From NCBI GenBank assembly GCA_012932295.1, contig JAAONU010000004.1, positions 8,503,030-8,567,029 on the forward strand: a stretch of DNA of 64,000 bases. Direction: 5' to 3'. This document shows, piece after piece, positions 24,201 through 36,500 of this stretch. A program made the position numbers and the translations under genes. Position 1 is the first letter of the stretch. Each line of letters starts with the position of its first letter. Below the pieces are notes generated by a model that did no database searches, was not told the origin of the DNA, and saw only the letters and a list, made by a program, of their open reading frames with translations. The stretch is from Cyclina sinensis. Its lineage: Eukaryota > Mollusca > Bivalvia > Venerida > Veneridae.

Positions 24201-27200
24201 ACAACATCTGAAAATACAAAGACAGTTTTTCCGATCAAAAGGATATATTCTATAATATTCTAAAAGGATGAAAAGAAGTAATTAAATTATGACAGGAAAA
24301 GGTAGCAACTGCAAATGAAATACAGGAGAACAGGTGAAAAAATACGGGGAAGAATAGATAATAGCAAAGAGGACAGAGAGGAGAGAGTACGAAGCCACAA
24401 GGGTACGAAGGATGGTAATCATATGCGGGTAGACGTGGTCGATTTCATGGTTTAGGTAAAAGTACGACCGCCGGGTTAAAGAGATGTTGTTATGCTGTAA
24501 GGTTTTGGAAAGGAGCCAGAAGTCTTTGTGAAACATGAGAATGCAAGAACTATGTGAAGATGAAATTTTCGCAACTACATGAGCTTATACGGTGTTAATC
24601 TAACTTACATATGTAGCTAACTAAACTTTCTTGCGTAGTACAGTACGTAAGCTACATGTACCTGTAAGATATCTTTGTTAAATAGACATATACATATACT
24701 ATGGTTAAACAAATTGTATGTTTCACGAACTTTCATAAAAGAAAAGTCAGGCAGACGGGACAAGTGAAATAAAATTGAAATTAACCAAAATTAAAGCTAG
24801 TCGCCATTCCAGGCCCCTATCAAAGAGAAAATATGCGTTTTATTGTATCAAAGAGCTGTGGGATTTACAAAATGTGTGTACATCTTTAAAGTATTCCAAA
24901 TAATTGTACTCAAAACGTTAAATGTCGTGCTTTTTTTAAATAGTCGATAGCCGATGATGATGTATTTAAGTAATAAATTATTTCAAAGATTTGAAGCAAT
25001 GTAACGTTTGACTTATGTCTTCTATCATTGTCATCGATAAGCTGTATGTTTTTATAAATATTTATTTGGACGTTTATTTTGATAAAAAATGACTGTGGTA
25101 AGTGCTTTTTAATGTAAAACTTGCCTGTGATGGTTTAAACCTTCTTCACGTTTCATTACTACATTTGAATAAGACTGCTAGTCATTCTTAATCATTCAAT
25201 CCTAAGTCTATTTTTGTTCGGTTCAGTCATATTAGTAGAAGCCTAATGGGAAGATACGACAAAAGTTGTAGTTAATTGAATTGTAGGAACACTCGGTGAA
25301 AAATGTATCATTGTCGCCACTAATGCTATAATATTGTTATCATTTTATACATCTTATCAAAGAATAAACTTCATAAAGCTATATAAAATTCAAGAGCTTT
25401 AATGAAACCGGTATAAACCATTGCAGATTTGTTACATCTTGTTGGAGAAAAAAAGATAACATCAAACAGAAATTATCTTCAAATAAGAGCAACTCAGACT
25501 TCTGAAAAAAATTTAAAGTTTAGAAACTGCTATATATTTTTTGTGTCTAATATTAAAGTCATAAGGTTGTCAACTTACTGTGAACAAGATATGAGGGAAC
25601 TCTTCTTTTTCTTCCCAACATTTCTCGCACATACCTAAAAGCATAAAGAACATCATAAACAAGGGTGTATACGAATTTATAACGGTACTCTTGAATACTC
25701 ATTTATCGCTTTTTCTATAGGATTTCATTTTTTAACACAATCTCTAGTTCTGAAATCCTTTGGAGTCAGCTATTATTTCATATAGCATTTCGATTGTATA
25801 CGTAGTGTTTACTCATTCGAGTTTACTGTATGAGAACTTTTTAAACACAGGCATTTAAAGGTTACAGTGGGACAGTGGTCAAGCTTTTGATCTGATACAG
25901 ATCTTAAAGTGTCTAGTGGTCAATGGCAAAATGCTTTGAAAAATGATTTTATCATTTCTAGTAAGTAGTAAGAAATTATTGTATCGTCAATGACCCTAAA
26001 AGAACGAAACTAAAGAGTTTCCAAGCTATCTGGCATTTTGGGCAGTCAGAATATTCTCAGACTGTTGAAATAACTCGATTTTTCTCTTCGTCAAATTTCA
26101 TATAAATATTTTACGGTTAAACAATCCACTTAGTTATAACTATTTAAAAATAAACAATTTTCAAGTTTGCTACATATTTAATTAGATGCAAACGTATTTC
26201 ATATACCGGTATATAGCGTTGAAATGAGATGTAACGTCATTTAAAGCTTTCGTTAAATAGTGGTGTTATTTTGGACGTTATTCTCGCCATATTACTGACC
26301 ATAAACTTTCTTTGATTACTGCAATTCATGCATTCTGTCTATGGACGAATTCTAACCGATTGATTTTTTTTGCTTTTCCTTAATTAGAGGGGGAGCTTCA
26401 GTGTTCTATCCAAACCGATCGACCACAGCCGTTTACCATTCAACGGGCAACACTAATGATGTCATAAGTCTCAAAATATAACATCCTCGTACAGACTTTT
26501 TGCAAGTAATAGAAAAACATACAAATTAACGACAAAACAAAAGGTTTTAAACGTACATCTTTTGATCTGCAGCCACCATTGTAAACAATAGTCAGTTGTT
26601 CTGTGATCACCTCTTCCATATAGCACTCCTGGAAATAAAAAAAAAGTAAAAAAAAAGAGAACATTTTCTGGTGACCAGAAACGAGATATAAAACAAATTT
26701 CTGTAGCTTGAGATGCACAGCAGTACTAGAAATAACGAAATCATAATTTATACACAAGATGTAACTCTTTGATAATGAAATGTGAGTGAAAAGTTTTTAT
26801 TTGAACATGAATTTAAAAAAAGAAAATACTCAAAAAGCGGAGTCCTCTCGTGAACATTTTGTCTCACTTTAATTGAATTCTCTGAAGTCTTTTAAACTTG
26901 ACATTTACTGTATAAAATCAAGTGTTAAAACGCTGATATGCTTCGCATCGTGTGAAACAAGCTCAGCGGTTACTCGAAGCAGTGTAAAGAATAGCTTATG
27001 GTTGTTAAACAAAATATTAAGGGTTTGTCAACAACATGAATAAAATGTAAACATAGATAAAAGGACATTTCTGCATAAGAAAATTGAAGTACAAAATATA
27101 TTTTGTGATATAGAATCATTTTTTTAACTCTCTTCAGTAAATACATGTATATATATTGAGAGGACTGCACTTATTTTAAGTTAATAATGAACATAATCGA

Positions 27201-28639
27201 GCATTTGATTCTTTATGACTCTCTTAAATTTAGTAATGCTGGCTGAAATTTACGAAATCATTATGTAGATTTGGCATTAAGCAAACCTTGCAAATAATAA
27301 ACCCTGTGGTTTATATACAGTTCTTGGTCTTATTCTCTTTATACAGAGATATAAACCGGAAGTGCACCTCTCAGTTCTCTCCGATGAGGCAATCTGTTCT
27401 CTGTTATGAGCAGTTTTTGCAAAGTTCTAGTTTGTCTTTTAGGTTGCTTAAGCAGGATATGTATAGGTTTTGACAATTCATCGTCATTTCGTAAGATGTG
27501 TCAGCTTCCAAATGTGTTTCTTGCTGCATCGGGAAATTCAAACCGCCCGAAAATAAGGTGTTGGAAGTGATATTTTAATTTAAAGCCGATTTTGCCACGT
27601 GCCGTACTCGGGTCTCAAACACTTAAAACCTCTATTCCTGCGCCGCTTGGAATGTCGCTTGGAATGTCGCTCTAGATTTTAAAAGGCCGCGATATTTTAC
27701 TGCCTCGAGACTGGAATGTAACGTCACATTAAACATTTAAGTATATTCACTTACTTCCAAAGTATCATCGCATGTAACAAGTTTGTTACAGTCGCCAAGC
27801 TGGGATGCCCTGTTACACAGTCTACATTTCAAAACACCAGCCTCAGCTAAAATATGAAAAATCTATATGGATGGGCGGTTCAGCCTTCAAGTAATGATGC
27901 ACATGGCTTGTAATCCCCACTTCTCCACTTACGTGCTATGTGTCAGTACTATGGGCGTGCAAAAGAACCAGAACTGTCTCTTAAAATTTTATCTTGTTTG
28001 TTTCCAAAACAACCTAATTTCAAGGGCGTCGGCTATATAGGAAACGACGATAAATTACCTAAAGTAAATAGAAATGCGAACTAAAAAAAACCTCTCACGA
28101 CATAGATATGCAATATAATAACGACCTTTACTACGCAATAGTTAGTTTTCAACTATGTATTAAAACTGTAATATTGCTGAAACAATATTCAAGCCTTGAG
28201 GTAAAAAGGCAATTCCAACAAAAATCCCTTGCATTTTTGTTGTGACACTTAAGCAAACGATACAAGCTCGGGGACTCTATTGATGTAATTTCTTAGATCG
28301 ATTCGAGTTTAGAATAGTATGAAATTGTGGTGACGTGGATGTTCAAGAGCTATAGTTCTGAGTGTGTCTTCCAACATGGAAGTCGCGGGTTAGAATCCTT
28401 ATTTAACCTTAAAATATAATTTTGAAAGGTACATTAAAACGTCAACATCATCACTGATGCCGATTCGAACACCGTCGCCACGATTCTCGAACAGTCAAAC
28501 TGACAATTACTAAAACGATTGAACAGAGAAGTTTAAAACACATGGCAATACATATCCTGCAAATATTATGTTGCATACTTTGTAATGTCTTACCTGCAGA
28601 TAAAATACACACCACTGCGAGCAGGTGTAAAAATTTCAT
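21218..28639 (-). CDS. LU array gene B: secreted protein with two Ly6/uPAR domains (235 residues)
   Basis: Exons 5' to 3': 28594-28639, 27755-27846, 26557-26628, 25579-25634, 24155-24207, 23022-23131, 22694-22762, 21963-22110, 21218-21279 (708 nt). The signal peptide reads MKFLHLLAVVCILSA. Domain 1 runs from LKCRLC through ECYMEEVITEQ and GGCRSKD to CCASEADCNKRLC. Domain 2 runs from SQCYSCDGRS to CCADGGCNYGTC. Both have the same 12 and 14 cysteines as the other copies. The exon 4 loop is lysine-rich (VGKKKKSSL). The C-terminal tail is shorter than in A, C and D (RMYALWKHGRFNLTTLKAQ) but keeps the LWK-G motif. The start is the first ATG after the acceptor TTTTAG at 28643-28648. A non-coding 5' exon with a TATA box lies at about 29059-29112. 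Intron 5 contains a CACGTG cluster. The gene is compact (7.4 kb) and has no disabling change. Confidence 0.87.
23505..23647. promoter_or_regulatory. Cluster of three CACGTG palindromes with CCAAT words
   Basis: GTCACGTGAC (23505-23514), ATCACGTGAC (23561-23570) and the 14-bp palindrome GACCCACGTGGGTC (23634-23647) lie within 143 bp, together with two CCAAT words. CACGTG is the canonical E-box of bHLH-zip factors. The position is intron 5 of gene B. Regulatory activity is inference only. Confidence 0.4.
27880..28075 (+). mobile_element. SINE fragment
   Basis: It shares AAAAGAACCAGAA.TGTCTCT and AGGGCGTCGGCT with the SINE at 19385-19665 but is diverged and lacks a clear tRNA head. It lies in intron 1 of gene B. 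Confidence 0.5.
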
Positions 28640-29058
28640 CTCCTAAAATCGAATAACATGCATTAAATGCCGAATAAAAATCAGTAAGTTTAGAATGCTT
28701 GTGTTATGCTGTTGATTGCACTCGTTATTTCTTAACAAGACACGAATGTAAAATTCAGTGAGATTCTCCCTATTTAGTTTTAATAACAGAATAAAATTCT
28801 TTCTGTCAATTCTATTGATACAGACGTATGTTTGGTTCAAAACTGAATGAAACTGCTTGTTATAGTATGAACAAGACTAAAATCATAAATAGCAATAATT
28901 ATCATTATCATTATGATAACAAGGATAACAAATAAGTGATAATGATAGTATTTTTTGAAAATAATAAGTATAAAATAACTTTAACGGTAAAAGACTTATC
29001 CCTACACAGAAATAAAAGAATATCAAAAATTTACATTTATGATAAAATTCAGTCTTAC

Positions 29059-29112
29059 CATATAAAAGATTGTGACGTGTCTGACCAACAATATGTCTTC
29101 AAGGGTTAAAGA
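29059..29112 (-). other. 5' non-coding exon of LU gene B
   Basis: It ends in a donor (TATG|GTAAGAC at 29059) and is matched by a homologous segment ending at 44796 upstream of gene C, including CAGACACG and TATCTTTA. It would be spliced to the exon starting at 28642. The 5' limit is set from the TATA position and is approximate. Confidence 0.6.
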
Positions 29113-29137
29113 TAACACAAGAGACATCGGACATGTC

Positions 29138-29145
29138 TATTTATA
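29138..29145 (-). promoter_or_regulatory. TATA box of LU gene B
   Basis: On the minus strand it reads TATAAATA, about 25-30 bases before the inferred start of the 5' non-coding exon. Confidence 0.55.
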
Positions 29146-30312
29146 GATATAATTTCTTTGAGTTCCGCGGAAAGTGGAGTTGCGAAAACTGATGATTTCA
29201 CAGATAATAAAGAACATAATGCTACGTGAATCAAAGTTAAAAACTGAAAAAGTCTCCGCAGAGAAAATTCTAGTCAGTTTAATGTGCTGGCTTGAGTTCT
29301 GAAGTATATGTATACAGAATAGAATCATAACAATTTTAAAGCATAGAGTTAAGGGAACAATTAAGACTAGAACATTTTTTTTTATAGCTTTTTAACCTCG
29401 AAAAAAAAAAAAGAATAAGAAAGATAATTTCATTTAAGACTTTTCTATTTTTAAGACATCCATACTAGCTAACTGGATTTAGATAGTGCATTTATAGATA
29501 TTTTTATGTAAAATTATGCAAAACCGAACAATCATAAACTGTAAAGAGAATGATGCAATAACGCAAATACAGATACAGACAAGTGAATTTAACATATCAT
29601 CATTGGGGGAAATATATACATCGAAAGTCGATTTCAGCAAAAGCAGTTTTGAAAGACAAATAACTGATGACCTGAAAATATAGAAAAGGATTTAATGAGA
29701 TAATGAAAAGCGAAAATGGTTAGATAAACATATGTGTCGGATGTTGTCAATGAGAAATTGAGAATACAAACAAAGCAACACTCTTATTTTCTGTCCCTAA
29801 GGTAAAGAGAACTCAAAATTTTAGTGTTTCTGTGATGGAATATATATGGTGTGAATATAACGTTTTCTTTGCATACAAAAATAAGAACAGTCTTAGAATT
29901 ATGCTTCTCGCCCCCCTAAATGATCTATGTATATGAGAACGTGGCATTACTGTGTTGACCAGAAACATATTTCTAGCATCTGATTAGGAATAAAGGAAAT
30001 ATCGAATTCTGTGGTAACAATCTAAGTAAAATTCAAGCTTTACTTCGTATTTCGATAACTTAATATGCATTTTCTTTGAGGAGATTAACTTTCGGCTGCT
30101 TCGGCTTTGTGAAAATCTGATCTCCCAGCGTTTCATCCACCGAAGCGTCTTAAGCCGCTTACTTTATCTGAGTGTCGAGATCACTTGTGACCTCACCCTT
30201 TTGGTCTGACCGTTTCAGACGTACATAAATGTATATACTATTTCTTGTATATTTATACAAGGCAATAATTGATGCTTAAAGTAAGGTAAACTAAACTAAA
30301 CTGTTTACCTTT

Positions 30313-30416
30313 TACTGTGGTATCATTTAATTTCGCTGGCACAAAAGTTCGCGCAAACGCCCGAGCGCGAAATACGCGAAAATTAACCCTAAGCGAAATA
30401 AAATGATACCACAGTA
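30313..30416. mobile_element. 104-bp MITE with TA ends
   Basis: Inverted repeats TACTGTGGTATCATTT and AAATGATACCACAGTA enclose a CG-rich centre. The outer TA could be the target duplication of a Tc1/mariner-like transposase. Confidence 0.8.
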
Positions 30417-30483
30417 GCTTTTAAGATAAATTTGGTGTTGATTTTCCCAAATGTACGTAAAACCAGGTTGATCAAGAATTTAA

Positions 30484-32266
30484 ACAAGAGGACCATGATG
30501 GCCCTGTATTACTCATTTGAATATGACTGCTTTTACCAAAGATGCTATGGACCTGGTTAATTGACCCCAGAGGACCCATATTCGAACTTGACCTGGAAAT
30601 TATTGAAACAATCGTTCAAACAAATTTCCCGGTTATTTGGACTGAAAATGTAGCCTCGAGAGTGGTAACAAGGTTTTTCCATATTTGGACTCTGTGACCT
30701 AGTTTATGACCAAGATGACCCATATTCAAACATGAGCTAGAAATCACATCAAAACAATCTGTCTGACAAATTTCCGGGATATCTGGACTGAAAATGTAAC
30801 CTCTGGAGTGTTTTAATGGTTTTTACATTTTTAGGCTCTTTGACCTAGTTTTTGATCTCAGATGATCCATATCCAAATTTGAGCTAGAAATCATCAAAAT
30901 AATTTTTTCTGACAAATTTCAAGGATATTTGGACTGAAAATGTAACCTCTAGAGCATTAATAAGGTTTTTCTACTTTTTGGCCCTGTGACCTTGTTTTTG
31001 ACCCCAGATAACCCATATTCAAAATTGAGCTACAAATCATTGAAACAATCTTTCTGACAAATTCTAAGGTTATTTGGACTAAAAAAGGTTACCTCTAGAA
31101 TGTTAACAAGGTTTTTCCATATTTGGGGTCTGTGGCCTAGTTTTTGACCCCAGATGACCCATATTCAAATCTAAGCTAGAAATCATTAATACAACCATTC
31201 TGACAAATTTTCATAATATTTGAACACAAAAGTAGCCTCTAGAGTGTTTAGTTTTTTTCCCTATTTTTGGGCTCTGTGACCTAGTTTTGAGCCCCAGATG
31301 ATCAATATTTGAAATTGACCTAGAAATCATCAAAACAATCTGTCTGACAGATTCCCAGGTAATTTGGACTGAAAATATTACCTCTAGAGTGTTAATAAAG
31401 TTTTTTCATATTTGGGCTCTGTGACCTAGTTTTTGACCCCGGATGACCCATATTCGAACTTGGCTAGAAATCATAGAAACAACCTTTCTGACAAATATCC
31501 AGATTATTTGGACTGAAAATGTTACCTCTCCTTCTACAAGAAGATTTTCAAAGTTTTCACTATATACGCCTATGTAAAGCCAATGACCCCGGGGTGGAGC
31601 CAAATATGACCCCAGGGGTATAATTTGAACAAACTTGGTAGAGGTCCACTAGACAATGCTACATACCAAATCTTAAGGCTCAGGCCCATTTGGTTTCAGA
31701 CAAGAAGATTTTCAAAGTTTTCCCTATGCAAAATCAATTGACCTTCGGGGCAGGGCCAAATTTGACCCCAGGGGCATAGTTTGAACAAACTTGGTAGAGG
31801 TCCACTAGACAATGCTACATAACAAATCTTAAGGCTCAGGGCCTTAGCGTTTCAGACAAGAAGATTTTTAAAGTTTCACTATATAAGGCTTTGTAAAATC
31901 AATTGATCCCCGGGGTGGGGGCCAAATTTGACCCTTGGGGTATAATTTGAACAAACTTGGTAGAGGTCCACTAGACAATGCTACATACCAAATCTTAAGG
32001 CTCAGGGCCTTGTGGTTTCAGACAAGAAGATTTTCAAAGTTTTTCCTTTTAATTACTATAGCAACCAGAGTCCTTTATGGAATTGAATTCTTTGAACAGC
32101 TTTGCTAGAGAATATCCCAGGCATGTTTTGTCAATGTTGGCTTAGAGGTTTAGGAGGAGATGTTGTTTAAAGGAAAATGTTGACGCACTAACGCACGACG
32201 ACGGACGACGGACGAAATGAGATTACAATAGCTCACATGAGCACTTCGTGCTCAGGTGAGTTAAAA
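30484..32266 (+). mobile_element. Composite repeat element, same family as 5664-7325, opposite orientation
   Basis: It begins CAAGAGGACCATGATGGCCC and ends TCAGGTGAGTTAAAAA after a CTCACATGAG...GTGCTCAGGTGAG hairpin. Inside are about seven ~145 bp units (TTTTTGACCCCAGATGACCC, CTCTAGAGTGTTAACAAGG), then three ~125 bp units (GGTAGAGGTCCACTAGACAA), then GACGGACGACGGACG. No coding capacity was found. Confidence 0.78.
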
Positions 32267-33149
32267 AGGTATCAATCAAAATTGTTCATCAATAAACAGC
32301 ATATTGTAGCAAATATGGAATGTTTTTCATTATCAATCAAGAACTCACTAGAAAATTTTACATTGATATTTGTTATGTAGATTTCTAGACAATATCCGTC
32401 TAATTTTCTATACAATCTGACTGAAGTTCAAATATAATGACACATACACAGGAGTTATTTTCATTTCTATAACGAATTTATTGTTACATGTGCAGATCTA
32501 GCATTTATCAAGAATTTGTAGTGAAAGTGCAGATCCATACCTCAAACTTTTGAAATAGTACAATTGTGTGCTTCATGTAAAACTCCCCTTAGGCGGAGAC
32601 GTTGGCAACTCTTGTACACATTCTTGTTTACATTAATTATCAGCAGCAGTTTGAAAAGAAGTTTGCACGTCATAGTTCTTGCATATGGTTTGCATATTTT
32701 GCACTGTGAAAGCTCTTTGATGTTTGTTTTTCACCAACATCAATATAAGTTTGTCAGCATTATCTTTGATTAACTATTAAATTATATCTGAATTCAGCTA
32801 AACATTACTAAATAAATTAGTGTCAAGAATTGTTTTGCTTTAACGATTTTATCCTTAGTTCTGACTGTTTTGTGTTTATTCTTCACATTAAGGCCATCCA
32901 AATTTATTTTGCGCGGTGTCTCAGCAAATGTTTGTGGGATTTCAGTTAAACTTTGCGCCACTAATAACTACCACCTACATTCGATTTTGTTTTTCCTTCT
33001 TAAAGTCCAGTGTAAGTTTGTTTGTTCTTTTTCAGCAATTATTAAATGGAGTATAATCAAACTTCTTTAGTACTGAGCTCAGATTTGCTTGTCCTCAGGA
33101 TGTAGCGTGTGCATTGAGTTCTGTTGAATTTCTTTTTCCAGGTTTGGCT

Positions 33150-33180
33150 CGTGTGTGTGTGTGTGTATGTGTGTGGGTGG
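33150..33180. repeat. GT microsatellite
   Basis: A (GT)n tract with a TAT interruption, just downstream of gene C. Confidence 0.9.
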
Positions 33181-33511
33181 TTGACTTATACTGCTGAGTA
33201 AAGTTTCCACAGAAGTTAGAGTTTTTAATATTCAGCCATTTTTTATAATATAGCAGACAAACTATAAATGTAGAAATTATTGTGTCAAGGCGGTATCTGG
33301 GGGTATTCATCACCTACAGTGATAGATCTAGTTCGATTAACATTTTTCTTAGATCAAAACTTAAGACTTGTTTGTCTTTTTGAAATTAGGTCTGATTATT
33401 TCTGATTCGAAAACTACAAAATCACATTAAATTTCCAAGATTTAATCCACATATGGAAGTAGAGAATATATGTTGGATTCATGGCTCCTGTAAGACAGAA
33501 ATTCTGGAAAT

Positions 33512-36500
33512 CTATCCGGAGGTTGGCGATGCTAAAACCTTTAAAGTGTTCATATCAAACAGCCCTTGCTTCCAAAGATTGTACAGCCGATCTGAAATAG
33601 AACTGCTGGTATTAAAATTCTGGATTTAAGTTGTGACTCAAAATAATTTCAGACTGTTTTTGCCTTAGAAAAAAAACACACAAATGTGTATATACGTAAT
33701 GAAGAACAGCAGCTGAATTTTGCCTTCGATACATTGTGACACTGACAAGGGCAATATGATCTGAGATCGTATGCCCATAGATATTATCGTTGAACTAAAA
33801 CATCTTTATATTAGCGCAGCACAAAGAAAAGAAAACGTGTAAGTTCATACCACAAGCGGATCCAGATATGGGGGGGGGGCGCACCCGGCGCGCGCCCCCT
33901 AAAATTCCCGGACCATAGATGTTATTGTAGGTCTATTTTGAATATGTCTTTAAATAATATATAATTTATTGTTCAACATTGAATTGAATAATCAGAGGCC
34001 CTTGTGATATTGCCAAATCAGTATACTCTAGCATAAACACAACCATTGAAATGAGGTAGAAAACGGACACAAATTGGGCCGAACATTTTGCGCCTCCCCC
34101 CCCCCCCCCAAACCTGAAATCCAGGATCCGCCCCTGCATACAATAAATAGCTTACAATAGGTTTTGTTGTATCAAATACAGAAGAAAGTAGAAATATATG
34201 GCTTGTAGTATGACACAATAATGATACGTTCATGATCTCTGAACGAATCTTCCTATTATTCAAACAGCTAAATATAATATGTAAAAATATGCAGAAAACC
34301 AGTGGCACTAACTTGATGATACATCAACTAAATGTAAATAAGGTACAGTCACATGGGCAGTCACGATACCTTAGAAAGATCTAAATTTATCACAAAAAAG
34401 CCTCAATAGCTAAAACTCACTGTTCTGTTCCTGACAAGTTCCGTAGTTACAGCCACTGTCGGCACAGCATGTATTACAAATTGTTGCAGACCGTTTATGA
34501 CATGACGAAGGGGACGTCTGACAGAGATCGATTTGCATGAAAATTTGATGCATCAAAATTTTACACAGCTGAAAAACAGAATTGATGTTATTTGATATAT
34601 TGTTTGAGAGCATTGCCAGACATCTTCGTTTGACCGATTCCATTACTCTCTGTAGTTCTTACAACGTTAGTATCACGGGGCCTCATATTTCACTGAAAAA
34701 TCATAACATGGTGCAAGAACATATATGGTTTCAAAGCGTGACTTAAGAATTACAACAAAACAATTATTTCTAAAATACTTTTAAATAACTCTTTCATCAA
34801 ACTTTGTTCTATTAAACAGAATCAGGCGAAATATCGGTCATTAAGCCAATATCTCAACGCGATTTTTAAAACAGGACCCGCTTCCCAGGTCAAAGCACCT
34901 GACCTCTCGCTGACTAATGTTCATGGGTTAAAACCCCTCTGTCGACCATTACTTCTTATGTGAAAAAGTTGGAAGAATCTAAGGGAAGAGTTGACTCTAG
35001 TACTGGTCCTTTTTAGGGACGATGGTTAGGTAAACTGCTCGCTCGATATGATTTTGGCTGTTAAAGGACGTTAAACTCGACCTCAAGTAAACCAAAGAAA
35101 ACTAAAACTTAAAACCTTTTGTATGAAACGAGGTTTGTCTTGCTACGTAAAAAAATGCCAACTAACAAAAAAATAAATAGAACCATAGAACTTACAGCCT
35201 TTCTTTGACAGCCAGAGTAGAAAGTGTTTGTGCCTGCCACATTGTCGGTCTGAGAGAAACATACCTACATAAAAAACACACACAAGATGAAAAAAATGAT
35301 TCAGAACAGAAAAAAGTTCTTAACTGTAAAACCTTCTGCACATCGGTTAATGTCTTTTGCAGACAACATTAAGACATCGCTGAAACATTAGATAAATTAG
35401 TTAACATATATAAATAATTTTGTATTAAGTGCAGTAAAACTGTGTTACTCCGTGATTTAATTAGAGAAATTGTAGAAAAATGCGGTGTTGTAAATTAAGT
35501 TTAATTGACAACTTTACTTCATCTGCCTGGCACGTCGTAAGCGTCACACAATGTTTTGGATCTTGAACTTCCGACTGGGTACCACCTGTTAGTCTGTTAC
35601 ACGAATAGCATTGACTAACAATCAGAGCCGCTGAAGTAAAATAAAAACGTCAATAGTAAGTCAACTGAAGTTCACAATACAATAACGTCTCGGATAAAAG
35701 CCACCAAGGGTGTGTCCTTATATTAACTGCTCTCTTTCTGGTAAACTAACACAAAATAACGAAAATATCTTTCAGAATATCTCGAGGCAGCTTGAACGCA
35801 TCGTAAGATAACTTATATAGTCAAGTTATTACGAATTATGATGATAGATAATATTAAGATAATACGGAGTTTCGAGATTTTAAGCATATAAGAAATCATA
35901 TTTGTTACTGCATTCTTCTCATTTATAAAATTCTAATTATTGTAACGTTTACTACATTTGACAAAAATATCAGTTAGTTTATAATTTGCTATGTTTAACG
36001 AGATTAAACACGGATGCAAATCGGACATGAACATGTTCTCCATCCTCGACTTTAAGACAAAGCGATGACCGTTGTATATTTAACAGAGAAGAATTTTCAA
36101 GGGTGATAAGGACTCTCTTTTACATGAAATTTATGTTTCAAATACAAATGCGAAATATCTCAACTTATTAACAAAAATTAAACTTGATCTAAAACAATTT
36201 ACTTAAAATTTCTAAAACGCGATGTCTATGATGATTTTGTTTTACTTTTTGAGGATGAAGGTCCCTTTTGAATAACGGTTCTCAGGGCTAACTGCAATTA
36301 GAACGTACAAGTTATTCCTGGGCTTAAATGTAGTTCAAAGCTTTTAATCATGTGCAACACAAGACCCGCCTTGATTACAGTTCCCACATTCAACGATCAT
36401 TTAATATTCAACGGTTCCTGCCCAAGATAAGCTCTGAATCATCACAGAAAAGTTTTTGCCATACAAAGTCACATCAATATCTGTTTAACAAAAATGACAT

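Larger units (their letters stand above)
28640..33511. other. Intergenic region between LU genes B and C
   Basis: The 5' non-coding exon and TATA box of gene B lie near 29059-29145. Then come a 104-bp MITE (30313-30416), the large composite element 30484-32266 and a GT microsatellite near 33150. 29350-30300 and 32270-33140 show only AT-rich sequence with no supportable gene. A candidate ATTAAA poly(A) signal of gene C is at 33441-33446 (minus strand). Confidence 0.55.

Noticed and set aside
34018..34308. 96-residue minus-strand ORF
   Set aside because: It crosses the poly-C arm and end of a hAT-like element and lies in intron 8 of gene C; no support.
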